Source of the DNA: Prochilodus magdalenae
Taxonomy: Eukaryota > Chordata > Actinopteri > Characiformes > Prochilodontidae
Length of the DNA: 64,000 nucleotides
Assembly (NCBI GenBank): GCA_024036415.1
Contig: JAMWET010006570.1
Span: forward strand, 166,001 to 230,000
Reading direction: 5' to 3'
This document shows, piece after piece, positions 11,052-21,780 of this stretch. The notes beneath the pieces are model-generated. The model made no database searches. It was not told the origin of the DNA and worked only from the letters and a program-made list of their open reading frames with translations. The translations under genes were made by a program, and so were the position numbers. Positions within the stretch are counted from its first letter, which is position 1. Every line of letters starts with the position of its first letter.

Positions 11052-12423
11052 TATATATCTTACCTTATTATTGTTATTATTGTTAGTCTCTTAATATGTG
11101 TATTAGTGCAACATCCACCAAGACTGCTCCTGCATATGTGTAGTACGTTATATACTACATATATGTATATATACTAGGGGGCAGTGAGCACACTTACCCG
11201 GAGGCAGCCCTATCCATGGCTCCCAGGGAGCAGTTTGCTCAAGGTCAGTTTGCACCTCAGTCATTACTGTCAGTTGAGGGAATCGAACCGGCGACCCTCC
11301 GGTCACAAGGCTGGTTCCCTAACCTCCAGCCCACGACTGCCCCCTTAATAAAGGATCAATGAAGTGTTATGTCATCTTAAATGCTTTAAATAGGACCGTT
11401 TATGCCTTTCCCGGTTTTCCTCTTGCATGTGATGTGCATCTAAACGCTCTCCCAAATTATAAAGTCCAAAGTACACACCACACTAGAGGGAGAACCTCTC
11501 TCCCACAGAAACCGCTTTTCCCAGCTGCCTGAAACAGCTCTGTTGGAATTCCAGCCCTTTTCTCTGTTACAAGATGACATCATCTTGTAACGGTCCTTAT
11601 TGCCCGCCTACCAGCAAGCTTGGCACACCCTCACACAGCACAGAGAGCTAAACCAGTAAAAACTGAACCCTCTAAAACTCCGGTCCTGCGTCAGTCAAGC
11701 GTATGAAAGTGGATCTACCAGCTTATTCTACCAGACTTTCAGGATCAGACTCACACAGCAGAACCGACACACCTGTAGAACAGCCACTGTGGTGTGGGAG
11801 CGGAGCTTGTGGTATGATGCTGCTCTGGTGGTGAGCAGACTAACAGAGAAGACCAATCTTAAGGGGCTTAAGGACACAGGAGCTCTAACAGAGTGTTTCA
11901 GACATACAGTATGGAGAACGTATAGTGTTTTGGTAAAACTGATCCATGAAAGTCTGTTCTAGTACAGCCCAGACATAAAACTGTCAACACTGAAAATGAG
12001 CAGAGTAAGTCCTCATGACAAACACCACTGTCCCACAATGCAATGGGAGGCGAAAAGAGAGAAGCTTTTGACACCTGGAAAATTCTAAAAAAAAAGGTGG
12101 ATGGTCATACGACTGGTTTCTTTGTTAGCATTGCGCGACCTCCAGTCCAGCTCTATATGATGTAGGCTTCACCACTTCCTGTTAGCGAGAAATAATGCAG
12201 TATGCGAATATACATTAAAGTTTTGCCTGACAAGTTTGTGTAAATATGAATGTTTTAATGACTGTATGCACACAGAACAACACAGTATGTCATTTTAATG
12301 TAGCGTACTAGCCAATAAGCTAACTAGCCAGCAAAGTAATTAGCCATATGTGTCAACTAGAGCTAGATGCGTTGGTTCCTGTTTGGGTAAGTGCTTGTAA
12401 ATACACATGCCATACACATTAAT
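11052..12423. other. Intergenic with one SINE-like segment
   Basis: Positions 11170-11345, flanked by GGGGGCAGTG and CTGCCCCC, look like a dispersed element: the sequence GGAATCGAACCGGCGACCC resembles an inverted B box of a tRNA-derived SINE. The rest, including a pyrimidine- and CpG-poor stretch to 12400, shows no gene. Confidence 0.4.
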
Positions 12424-13045
12424 ATGGTGGTGTGTTAGTGTGTGTGGTGCTGGTGTGAGTGGATCAGACACGGCAGTGCTGCTGGACACCTCATTGTTAC
12501 TGTTGGACTGAGAATCGTCCACCAACCAATACTTTCCACCCAACAGTGTCCTGTGGGGAGCGTCCTTTGGGCAGTGTCCTGTGGGCAGCGTCCTGTGGGC
12601 AGTGTCCTGTGGGCAGCGCCCTCTGGGCAGTGTCCTGTGAGCAGTGTCCTGTGGGCAGCGCCCTGTGGGCAGTGTCCTGTGGGCAGCGTCCTGTGGGAAG
12701 CGTCCTTTGGGCAGTGTCCTGTGACCACTGATGAGGGACTAGAGGATGACCAACACTGCACTGTGCAGCAGCAGATGAGCTATCGTCTCTGACTGTCCAT
12801 CTACAAGGTGGACCAGCAAGGTAGGAGTGTCTAATAGAGTGGACAGTGAGTGGACCCAGTGTCTAAACACTCCAGCAGCACTGCTGTATCTGATCCACTC
12901 ACACCAGCACCACACACACTAACACACCACCACCACGTCAGTGTCACTGCAGTGCTGAGAATGATCCACCACCCACATAGTACCTGCTCTGTGGTGGTCC
13001 TGTGGGGGTCCTGACCATTGAAGAACAGGGTAATAAATCCCTCGT
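12424..13045. repeat. Dispersed fish repeat with CACACACTAACACACCACCA core, copy 1
   Basis: A mid-repetitive element with an imperfect inverted structure: GTGGTGTGTTAGTGTGTGTG near 12428 and its complement near 12915. The 3' part (GAATGATCCACCACCCACAT to GACCATTGAAGAACAGGG) recurs inverted at 30170-30400. I suspect a non-autonomous DNA transposon but cannot assign a superfamily. Confidence 0.7.
12541..12727. repeat. 14-bp minisatellite inside the dispersed repeat
   Basis: Thirteen or so copies of CAGYGTCCTGTGGG lie where the related copy at 30 kb has unique sequence. The array therefore expanded after insertion or in this lineage of the element. Confidence 0.85.
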
Positions 13046-13549
13046 ATACTTTTGGAGGCTATTACAGTCATTCTATTAGCCTCCTCAAGATTGGGAAAGT
13101 CTACCTTAGTCCTCGGATCACAGCTCCCTGTCTACAGCCAGTCCACGTTCCCTGATGAATCACATAGACCAGCGGTTGCCAAGGTAGACCCATTGTCCTC
13201 CCTTCATGACCTGAAGTGAGTATGTTGGAGTAAGGGAAAATGGTCCAATATGCTAGTGGAGTTGAGAACTTGTAATCTAGAGCCTAAAACTAGAAAATCA
13301 ACTTTTATAAATACAATTCCTCCCAGATATTTGGTTACTATGGTAACCAAATATATAATGTACTGTATATATGATGAACCATTACGGAATGTCTAAATTC
13401 AAACAAGGGCTTGCTGTGGATTGCTCTCCATCAGTGGCTAGCCAGCTATGCTGTCTCAAGCTGAACATGTGTATATGACATTTACTGCCCACTACAAACT
13501 ACCGCCTCCACCTGTGTACGGCCCATGGACCACTAGAAGGTGCTTCTTG
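13046..13549. other. Intergenic, nothing recognised
   Basis: Unique-looking sequence with no coding region. A short frame at 13448-13657 runs into the neighbouring inverted repeat and is not considered a gene. Confidence 0.4.
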
Positions 13550-13730
13550 GCCCACGTGTTGAGAAACCCTGGTCCTGGAGGCACAACACTTCCCAGCACT
13601 CCTAATTCAACTGATCAGCTCATTAACAAGCCCGTTCAGAGTTATAGGGGGTGTTAACGCAGGGTATGCTAGAATATGCAGAGCAGGGAGCCTCCAGGAC
13701 CAGGATTGAGAAACACTGCTCTAGACCAGA
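13550..13730. mobile_element. Short inverted-repeat element (MITE-like)
   Basis: About 180 bp with ends GTTGAGAAACCCTGGTCCTG (13557) and the complement of GTTTCTCAATCCTGGTCCTG (13710). The interior CTAATTCAACTGATCAGCTC is typical of a very common fish dispersed repeat. It has no coding capacity. Confidence 0.65.
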
Positions 13731-13779
13731 GGCTTTCAGCCTGCGGGCAGTGCCCTCTAGTGGGCTGCGATGGTACTGC

Positions 13780-16700
13780 TAGTCGGCCGGTGGGGGACTA
13801 GTTTCAGGTTTTGTTGATGTTCCGGGCAGAGGGTTAGTTCCAGGTTTTGGTGGGGGACTAGTTTCAGGTTGTGGTGGAGGACTAGTTTCAGGTTTTGGAG
13901 AAGTTCCAGGCAGAGGGTTAGTTCCAGGTTTTGGTGGGGGACTAGTTTCAGGTTTTGTACATGTTCCGGGCAGAGGGTTAGTTCCAGGTTTTGGTGGGGG
14001 GACTAGTTTCAGGTTTTGGTGGGGGACTAGTTTCAGGTTTTGTACATGTTCCGGGCAGAGGGTTAGTTCCAGGTTTTGGTGGGGGGACTAGTTTCAGGTT
14101 TTGGTGGGAGACTAGTTTCAGGTTTTGGTGATGTTCCAGGCAGAGGGTTAGTTCCAGGTTTTGGTGGGGGGACTAGTTTCAGGTTTTGGTGATGTTCCGG
14201 GCAGAGGGTTAGTTCCAGGTTTTGGTGGGGGGACTAGTTTCAGGTTTTGGTGATGTTCCGGGCAGAGGGTTAGTTTCAGGTTTTGGTGGGGGACTAGTTT
14301 CAGGTTTTGGAGAAGTTCCAGGCAGAGGGTTAGTTCCAGGTTTTGGTGGGGGACTAGTTTCAGGTTTTGTACATGTTCCGGGCAGAGGGTTAGTTCCAGG
14401 TTTTGGTGGGGGGACTAGTTTCAGGTTTTGGTGATGTTCCGGGCAGAGGGTTAGTTCCAGGTTTTGGTGGGGGACTAGTTTCAGGTTTTGGTGATGTTCC
14501 GGGCAGAGGAAAGTTTCAGGTTTTGGTGGGGGACTAGTTTCAGGTTTTGGAGAAGTTCCAGGCAGAGGGTTAGTTTCAGGTTTTGGTGGGGGACTAGTTT
14601 CAGGTTTTGGTGATGTTCCAGGCAGAGGGTTAGTTTCAGGTTTTGGTGGGGGACTAGTTTCAGGTTTTGGAGAAGTTCCAGGCAGAGGGTTGGTTCCAGG
14701 TTTTGGTGGAGGACTAATTTTAGGTTATGGTGATGTTCTGGGCAGAGGGTTAGTTTCAGGTTTTGGTGGGGGACTAGTTTCAGGTTTTGGAGAAGTTCCA
14801 GGCAGAGGGTTAGTTCCAGGTTTTGGTGGGGGACTAGTTTCAGGTTTTGTACATGTTCCGGGCAGAGGGTTAGTTCCAGGTTTTGGTGGGGGGACTAGTT
14901 TCAGGTTTTGGTGATGTTCCGGGCAGAGGGTTAGTTCCAGGTTTTGGTGGGGGGACTAGTTTCAGGTTTTGGTGATGTTCCGGGCAGAGGGTTAGTTCCA
15001 GGTTTTGGTAGGGGACTAGTTTCAGGTTTTGGTGGAGGACTAGTTTCAGGTTTTGGTGATGTTCCAGGCAGAGGGTTAGTTCCAGGTTTTGGTGGGGGAC
15101 TAGTTTCAGGTTTTGGTGATGTTCCGGGCAGAGGAAAGTTTCAGGTTTTGGTGGGGGACTAGTTTCAGGTTTTGGAGAAGTTCCAGGCAGAGGGTTAGTT
15201 TCAGGTTTTGGTGGGGGACTAGTTTCAGGTTTTGGTGATGTTCCAGGCAGAGGGTTAGTTTCAGGTTTTGGTGGGGGACTAGTTTCAGGTTTTGGAGAAG
15301 TTCCAGGCAGAGGGTTGGTTCCAGGTTTTGGTGGAGGACTAATTTTAGGTTATGGTGATGTTCTGGGCAGAGGGTTAGTTTCAGGTTTTGGTGGGGGACT
15401 AGTTTCAGGTTTTGGTGATGTTCCAGGCAGAGGGTTAGTTCCAGGTTTTGGTGGGGGACTAGTTTCAGGTTTTGGTGATGTTCCAGGCAGAGGGTTAGTT
15501 CCAGGTTTTGGTGGGGGACTAGTTTCAGGTTTTGGTGATGTTCCGGGCAGAGGAAAGTTTCAGGTTTTGGTGGGGGACTAGTTTCAGGTTTTGGAGAAGT
15601 TCCAGGCAGAGGGTTAGTTTCAGGTTTTGGTGGGGGACTAGTTTCAGGTTTTGGTGATGTTCCAGGCAGAGGGTTAGTTTCAGGTTTTGGTGGGGGACTA
15701 GTTTCAGGTTTTGGAGAAGTTCCAGGCAGAGGGTTGGTTCCAGGTTTTGGTGGAGGACTAATTTTAGGTTATGGTGATGTTCTGGGCAGAGGGTTAGTTT
15801 CAGGTTTTGGTGGGGGACTAGTTTCAGGTTTTGGAGAAGTTCCAGGCAGAGGGTTAGTTCCAGGTTTTGGTGGGGGACTAGTTTCAGGTTTTGTACATGT
15901 TCCGGGCAGAGGGTTAGTTCCAGGTTTTGGTGGGGGGACTAGTTTCAGGTTTTGGTGATGTTCCGGGCAGAGGGTTAGTTCCAGGTTTTGGTGGGGGGAC
16001 TAGTTTCAGGTTTTGGTGATGTTCCGGGCAGAGGGTTAGTTCCAGGTTTTGGTAGGGGACTAGTTTCAGGTTTTGGTGGAGGACTAGTTTCAGGTTTTGG
16101 TGATGTTCCAGGCAGAGGGTTAGTTCCAGGTTTTGGTGGGGGGACTAGTTTCAGGTTTTGGTGATGTTCCGGGCAGAGGAAAGTTTCAGGTTTTGGTGGG
16201 GGACTAGTTTCAGGTTTTGGAGAAGTTCCAGGCAGAGGGTTAGTTTCAGGTTTTGGTGGGGGACTAGTTTCAGGTTTTGGTGATGTTCCAGGCAGAGGGT
16301 TAGTTTCAGGTTTTGGTGGGGGACTAGTTTCAGGTTTTGGAGAAGTTCCAGGCAGAGGGTTGGTTCCAGGTTTTGGTGGAGGACTAATTTTAGGTTATGG
16401 TGATGTTCTGGGCAGAGGGTTAGTTTCAGGTTTTGGTGGGGGACTAGTTTCAGGTTTTGGTGATGTTCCAGGCAGAGGGTTAGTTCCAGGTTTTGGTGGG
16501 GGACTCGTTTCAGGTTTTGGTGATGTTCCAGGCAGAGGGTTAGTTCCAGGTTTTGGTGGGGGACTCGTTTCAGGTTTTGGAGATATGCCGGAAAGAGGGT
16601 AAGTTTCAGGTTTTGGTGGAGGACTAGTTTCAGGTTTTGGTGGGGGACTAGTTTCAGGTTTTGGTGATGTTCCAGGCAGAGGGTTAGTTCCAGGTTTTGG

Positions 16701-17430
16701 TGGGGGACTAGTTTCAGGTTTTGGTGATGTTCCAGGCAGAGGGTTAGTTCCAGGTTTTGGTGGGGGACTAGTTTCAGGTTTTGGTGGAGGACTAGTTTCA
16801 GGTTTTGGTGATGTTCCAGGCAGAGGGTTAGTTCCAGGTTTTGGTGGGGGACTAGTTTCAGGTTTTGGTGATGTTCCAGGCAGAGGGTTGGTTCCAGGTT
16901 TTGGTGGGGGACTAGTTTCAGGTTTTGGAGATATGCCGGAAAGAGGGTAAGTTTCAGGTTTTGGTGGAGGACTAGTTTCAGGTTTTGGTGAAGGACTAGT
17001 TTCAGGTTTTGTTGGGGGGCTAGTTTCAGGTTTTGGAGAAGTTCCAGGCAGAGGGTTAGTTTCAGGTTTTGGTGGAGGACTAGTTTCAGGTTTTGGTGAT
17101 GTTCCGGGCAGAGGGTAAGTTCCAGGTTTTGGTGGAAGACTAGTTTCAGGTTTTGTACATGTTCCGGGCAGAGGGTTAGTTTCAGGTTTTGGTGGAGGGT
17201 TAGTTTCAAATTTTGGCAGGGGACTAGTTTCAGGTTTTGGAGAAGTTCCAAGCAGAGGGTTACTTTCAGGTTTTGGTGGAGGGTTAGTTTCAGGTTTTGG
17301 TGGAGGGTTACTTTCAGGTTTTGGTGGAGGGTTAGTTTCAGGTTTTGGAGAAGTTCCAGGCAGAGGGTTAGTTTCAGGTTTTGGCGGGGGACTAGTTTCA
17401 GGTTTTGGAGAAGTTCCAGGCAGAGGGTGA
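13780..17430 (-). repeat. 60-bp minisatellite, decayed relative of the PLC-like 2 coding repeat
   Basis: About 3.65 kb of 60-base units (GGTTTTGGTGGGGGACTAGT + TTCAGGTTTTGGTGATGTTC + CRGGCAGAGGGTTAGTTCCA), with 24-base sub-unit insertions. Read on the minus strand it gives PLPGTSPKPETSPPPKPETN repeats. The 352-codon frame from 17453 ends at 16395 where AAA became TAA. Extra G residues (GGGGGGACT for GGGGGACT) shift the frame further left. A rare unit, GGACTAATTTTAGGTTATGG, recurs near 14690, 15315, 15734 and 16360. The unit length and the 21-base core resemble the coding repeat immediately upstream on the minus strand. Confidence 0.9.
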
Positions 17431-17452
17431 GTAAATAAAGACAAAAATAACA

Positions 17453-19210
17453 TTAGAGTGAAACTAACGGAGAGGGTTTTTTATGCCTGTGAACACGGTG
17501 ACATTTACGTCTCCTCTTTCGACCAGGTTTTGGGGGATGATTAGGTTGGCGGTTTGGTGGTGTTCCAGTTGGTGGATTAGGTTCGGGGTTTGGTGAAGGA
17601 TTAGGTTTAGGGTTTGGTGGTGTTTCAGATGGAGGATTAGGTCCGGGGTTTGGTGGTGTTCCATTTGGTGGATTAGGTACGTGGTTTGATGGTGTTCCAG
17701 TTGGTGGATTAGGTTCGGGGTTTGGTGAAGGATTAGGTTCGGGGTTTGGTGGTGTTCCAGTTGGTGGATTAGGTTCGGGGTTTGGTGAAGGATTAGGTTC
17801 AGGGTTTGGTGGTGTTTCAGATGGAGGATTAGGTTCAGGGTTTGATGGTGTTCCAGTTGGTGGATTAGGTACGTGGTTTGATGGTGTTCCAGTTGGTGGA
17901 TTAGGTTCGGGGTTTGGTGAAGGATTAGGTTCAGGGTTTGGTGGTGTTTCAGTTGGTGGATTAGGTTCGGGGTTTGGTGAAGGATTAGGTTCAGGGTTTG
18001 GTGGTGTTTCAGTTGGTGGTTTAGGTTCGGGGTTTGGTGAAGGATTAGGTTCAGGGTTTGGTGGTGTTTCAGTTGGTGGATTAGGTTCGGGGTTTGGTGA
18101 AGGATTAGGTTTAGGGTTTGCTGAAGGATTAGGTTCAGGGTTTGGTGGAGGATTAGGTTCAGGGTTTGGTGGAGGATTTGGTCCCACAGCACTTTCATTC
18201 AGGGCAACGACTCCATTCAGACCTGTATCTGAACTTGTGTCCCTGCCACTTGCTAAGTGGCACGAGATGTCGATTATTAGTTGAACGAGTTTTGGACCTG
18301 GGAAATCCATGGCAATGATTCCTAAACAAGGCGGCTTCATGTTTGTCTTAAGGCTGAAGAGATGTTCATAAAGCTGTTGGTTTAGTGTTTTTGCAACTGT
18401 TCGTGGTTTCTCAAATTTACCCTTGGCCCCAGTGTCAGTGAGCATCATCTCACGTGTGCAGTACTCCGTAGCCTTTTTAATATTGGCTTTCAAATGGAGT
18501 TCCTTTTCCTTCGTATCCAACACCATGGCATTGATCGGAAGCCCCCAATCAAAATCTGAACTCTGAATCAGGACGATCTTCCCCCGCGCCTCACCCATCG
18601 TGGGAATCCTTTTCTCCTTCCAAACTTTAACAGCAGTCACGCCATTTAACTCTTCTTTGGCACGACGGATTGCTTTCGTAGGCCCAGAAAGTCTCACCAG
18701 CATGGTCTCTGACTTTTTATCCCTGAGATAAATCTGTAACTGGCTCAGCACATGGCTGAACTTCTCATAATAAACGACAGCATTGTTTTCAACGTACAGC
18801 GTGCCAAACAGCGTCCAAAGAGTCATGTCGAAGAACCGCACGCCCGCGTACAGCTGGCTTTGAAGTTCCCATGCCTGAAAGTTTCTGTACGCATTCACGC
18901 CGCCACTCTTCAGGCTTTGATGTGTTCCTGGGATGGACACGGAGGAGAGGGACGTACCGTCCGGAATACATTTCATCCATTTCAAATTGACGTGGTCAGG
19001 ATGCAGCGTCTTGTATTTGTTGAAAGTAGTATCACCTTCACACTGATACACAGCAGCCCTGTCGGATACGAGTTAAAGCAAGTATACACAGTCACTTCTT
19101 ACCCCAATGATCAGGAGACTCTCATCGCTATGTTTACTGGCTTTGTAAGAGAATATTAAACAGCAGTGGACTTACAGCACAAGCACAGAGAAATACCAGA
19201 AGGCTCCCAT
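17453..19210 (-). CDS. Secreted PLC X-domain-like protein with proline-rich tail, copy 2
   Basis: Two coding exons are inferred: 19210-19176 (MGAFWYFSVLVL) and 19058-17453, with a 117-nt GTAAGT...ACAG intron and the same phase as copy 1. The product is about 546 aa with a signal peptide. The PLC-like domain (about residues 30-290) is closely similar to copy 1 and has the same substitutions: GTHQS, FDMT and VYYEKF in place of the catalytic Asp, Arg and second His. The tail (about 305-525) is of PNPEPNPPTETPPNPEPNPS type, unlike the Ala-Glu tail of copy 1. The end, KCHRVHRHKKPSPLVSL, shares CHRVH with copy 1. The stop TAA overlaps an ATG (TAATG) that opens the proline-rich frame of the downstream array. 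The open frame extends upstream without ATG, which supports the spliced start. Function is unknown. Confidence 0.8.
17540..18180 (-). repeat. Coding 60-bp repeat of PLC-like 2
   Basis: Units of 60 bases (plus strand GGTGGATTAGGTTCGGGGTT then TGGTGAAGGATTAGG...) encode PNPEPNPSPNPEPNPPTETP. Units keep the reading frame, and several are almost identical, pointing to recent homogenisation. Confidence 0.9.
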
Positions 19211-19725
19211 GATCCTTTGCTCCCTCTGCAACCACAGGATCTACAAGAAACCAGTGACAAAACCTTTTAACTTGTGGCTTTAAAGGCAGCAGGAAGGTTT
19301 CTTTCTTTTTGCCCTGTATTTCTAACCTGAGTCACTTCACGCCAACTGACCCAACGCCTGTTTGATCACAGTATGGACTCCCATATGCTCAAATTTGGCC
19401 CAGTACAATTGAGTTTCTGAAATTTGCCCCAAATAAGTTCTAAATTTCTAAATATTTTGTCTAATCCACTTAAATAATGAGTGCCGGGCAGTATGTCTGC
19501 GGATTAGAGTTTGGGGGTCCGTCCTGAGAGAGTACATGCAGTTAGGTGGCTGTAGGGTAAAGGAGTGTTACATCAGGGTTTGAGTGAGGGTAAAAAAGTG
19601 AATGGGACTCTACTAAGGGGAAAAAGGGATGGAAAAAAGACAAAGAGGTGGCTGGGGGTCAAAACAACATTAAATTAATTTAGATGGTGTGTCAGAAACG
19701 GTGTCTCTGGGTTTACCAGAAGCAC
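19211..19725 (-). other. 5' UTR piece and upstream region of PLC-like 2
   Basis: A 30-base 5' UTR segment (19211-19240) follows a TTTCTTGTAG acceptor, matching copy 1. Beyond it, to the GAA tract, the sequence is unique with no coding region. A promoter or first exon is expected here or further up, but I cannot locate it. Confidence 0.45.
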
Positions 19726-20320
19726 AGCAGATGGAAGAAGAAGAAGAGGAAAAAGAAGAAGAAGAAGAAGAAGAAGAAGAAGAAGAAGAAGAAGAGGAAA
19801 AGAATAAGAAGGAAAAGTAGAAGAAGAAGAGGAGGGGAGAAAAAAGCAAAAGTGAAGAAGAAGAAAAGGAGGATGAGGAAGAATCAGAGGAAAAAGAAGT
19901 AGAGGAACAAAAAGAAGAAGAAAAAGCAGAAGAAGAAGAAGAAGAAAAGAAGAAGAAGTAGAAGAGGAAAAGAATAAGAAGGAAAAGTAGAAGAAGAAGA
20001 GGAGGGGAGAAAAAAGCAAAAATGAAGAAGAAGAAAAGGAGGAAGAGGAAGAAGCAGAGGAAAAAGAAGTAGAGGAACAAAAAGAAGAAGAAAAAGCAGA
20101 AGAAGAAGAAGAAGAAGTAGTAGTAGAAGAAGAAAAAGTAGAAGTAGTAGAAGAAGAAGAAGAAAAAGTAGAAGAAGTAGTAGTAGAAGAAGAAGAAGAA
20201 GAAGCAGGAGAAGAAGAAGAAAAAGAAGAAGGAGAAGAAGAAGAAGAAGAAGAAGAAGAAGAAGAAGAAGCAGGAGAAGAAGAAGCAGGAGAAGAAGAAG
20301 AAGAAGAAGAGGAAGAGTCT
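19726..20320. repeat. Purine-rich (GAA/AAG)n tract
   Basis: Nearly 600 bases of plus-strand purines dominated by AAG triplets, with internal duplication: the segment 19790-19910 recurs at about 19965-20090. Long frames of Ser/Phe or Lys/Arg through it are translation artefacts. Confidence 0.95.
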
Positions 20321-20356
20321 CTTTAATAGAACCTGATGCTGGAGTGTTCAGATTGG

Positions 20357-20373
20357 CTGCAGCAGGGGGCGCT
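20357..20373 (+). promoter_or_regulatory. CTCF-like motif
   Basis: CTGCAGCAGGGGGCGCT matches the vertebrate CTCF core (CCASYAGRKGGCRS type) in plus orientation, in unique sequence just right of the GAA tract. Motif match only. Confidence 0.4.
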
Positions 20374-20602
20374 CCAGCTTCATATAGGCTGGGAAAGGAG
20401 CATTACTGGCTGGTTCAGCTGCTGTAAGACTGCTGCACTAACCTTCGCTCCATGTTACTTGTGGGCAGGTAACAGGTGAGCATGTGTTTGACTAGGAAAG
20501 CATTCAGCAGCATCACCACCATGTAATGAACAGCAGCGTGGGTTAGCATGAGTCGTGACGAAGGAGATCTGATATAGTACACTTTAGATGAGGACTCATA
20601 TA

Positions 20603-21385
20603 CCCTCACCTTTAAAAACAGCTGCACCCAGAGGGAATCAACCCACAGGCATGAGACGTGGTGGGTGGGTTTGACATCGTGAGACATTCCGGTGATTCAG
20701 GTTTCACACTCTGCGGCGCATGTGATGTAAGCAGGGATGGATCTTACCCCTGTACCTGACTGACCCAACAGCCCTGATTTCAGACATTCAGTGAGCAGTG
20801 GTGTCCTCCATGAGTCATCCTGTTAGCGCCAGCACCATTAGCAGACGGTTGCACCACGCTGGACTACATACACACAGATCACTACGACGACTGTCCTTAA
20901 CACCACGTCACCGTCACCAAAGACTGCAGTGGTGTCGTACCAGACTGTCATGGAGTGACTCAGAAAGGCAGCGGGTCATCTTCAGTGACGAGTCCCGCTT
21001 TAGTCTTGGTGGAGACGCCCAACGAATCCGTGGGTGGAGGCACCGTGGTCAATGCCAAGGTGACCAGTGTGTTGTCATACGTCACACGTCCAGAAGGCCT
21101 GGGGTCACTACACCTCCACCCCTACCGCACCATCTGCAGAAACTGTGTGAGAATACTCAAGTCGCCTGGGAACCTCTACAACTCCATACCGAGACGTCTG
21201 GCACATTCATCAGTGGCCTGACACCATACTGAGAGAGACTTCTGTATGTGTAGCTCAATAAATATTGATCATATCAGTCTAAATGTATCATCAGTTATTG
21301 ATCCTGGTCTCCTTTATCTTCCTTCCCAACACCACCGCACTCCCACACCTCCTTCTGGATGCAGCTGTTCTTTTAATGATGAGTG
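20603..21385 (+). mobile_element. Non-autonomous Tc1-like element, family A
   Basis: A 783-bp copy with the same interior as the element at 3790: HTH remnant 20810-20900, [15 protein letters not shown] near 20985-21030 and C-terminal remnant to 21230. The right end is flanked by TA. The left end is diverged (CCCTCACCTTTAAAAACAGC). Similar length and the same missing middle as the 789-bp copy show that this deletion derivative itself was amplified. Confidence 0.85.
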
Positions 21386-21409
21386 TATAAATACACACAT
21401 GTATATAAT

Positions 21410-21780
21410 ATATCCTAATACACCACATCTACTCCTGATGTACCACAGTATGATACTGCTCCATATCTCCACCTCTAATATAGATGTAGATGTCCAGTTT
21501 AAAGCTCCAGCTCCTCGTTCAGGTTAGTGAATATTCATGAGGGACCGACCAATAGAATCGCTCCACACCTGCTTAGTAATAAACCCTGTTCTATCAGCTC
21601 CACTGCAGGTTAGGAAAGCTGGTTGATCCTCCTGTACAGCTCCACTCTGGAGGTGTTTAAGGTGGACTGTATAATTCCATGAGGGCTAGTTTACAGTTGT
21701 CTTCACTTTATTCTACAGTAGAGCTTTAATGCGAACCTTCTATGAGGAGCCATGTTGTTTGACTGGTAGTGTATAAAGCA
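21410..21780. repeat. Unclassified dispersed repeat, copy 1 of 2
   Basis: About 370 bp closely matching 57280-57655 in the same orientation, including CTCCATATCTCCACCTCTAA, GACCGACCAATAGAATCGCT and GGTGGACTGTATAATTCCAT. No coding sequence or obvious terminal repeats were found. Confidence 0.8.

Noticed and set aside
16151..17251. Minus-strand 366-codon Leu/Lys/Gln-rich frame
   Set aside because: It is a shadow frame of the 60-bp array; unit indels give it no conserved ends and no start context.
19670..20080. Ser/Phe-rich 136-codon frame
   Set aside because: It is translation of the GAA tract on the minus strand.
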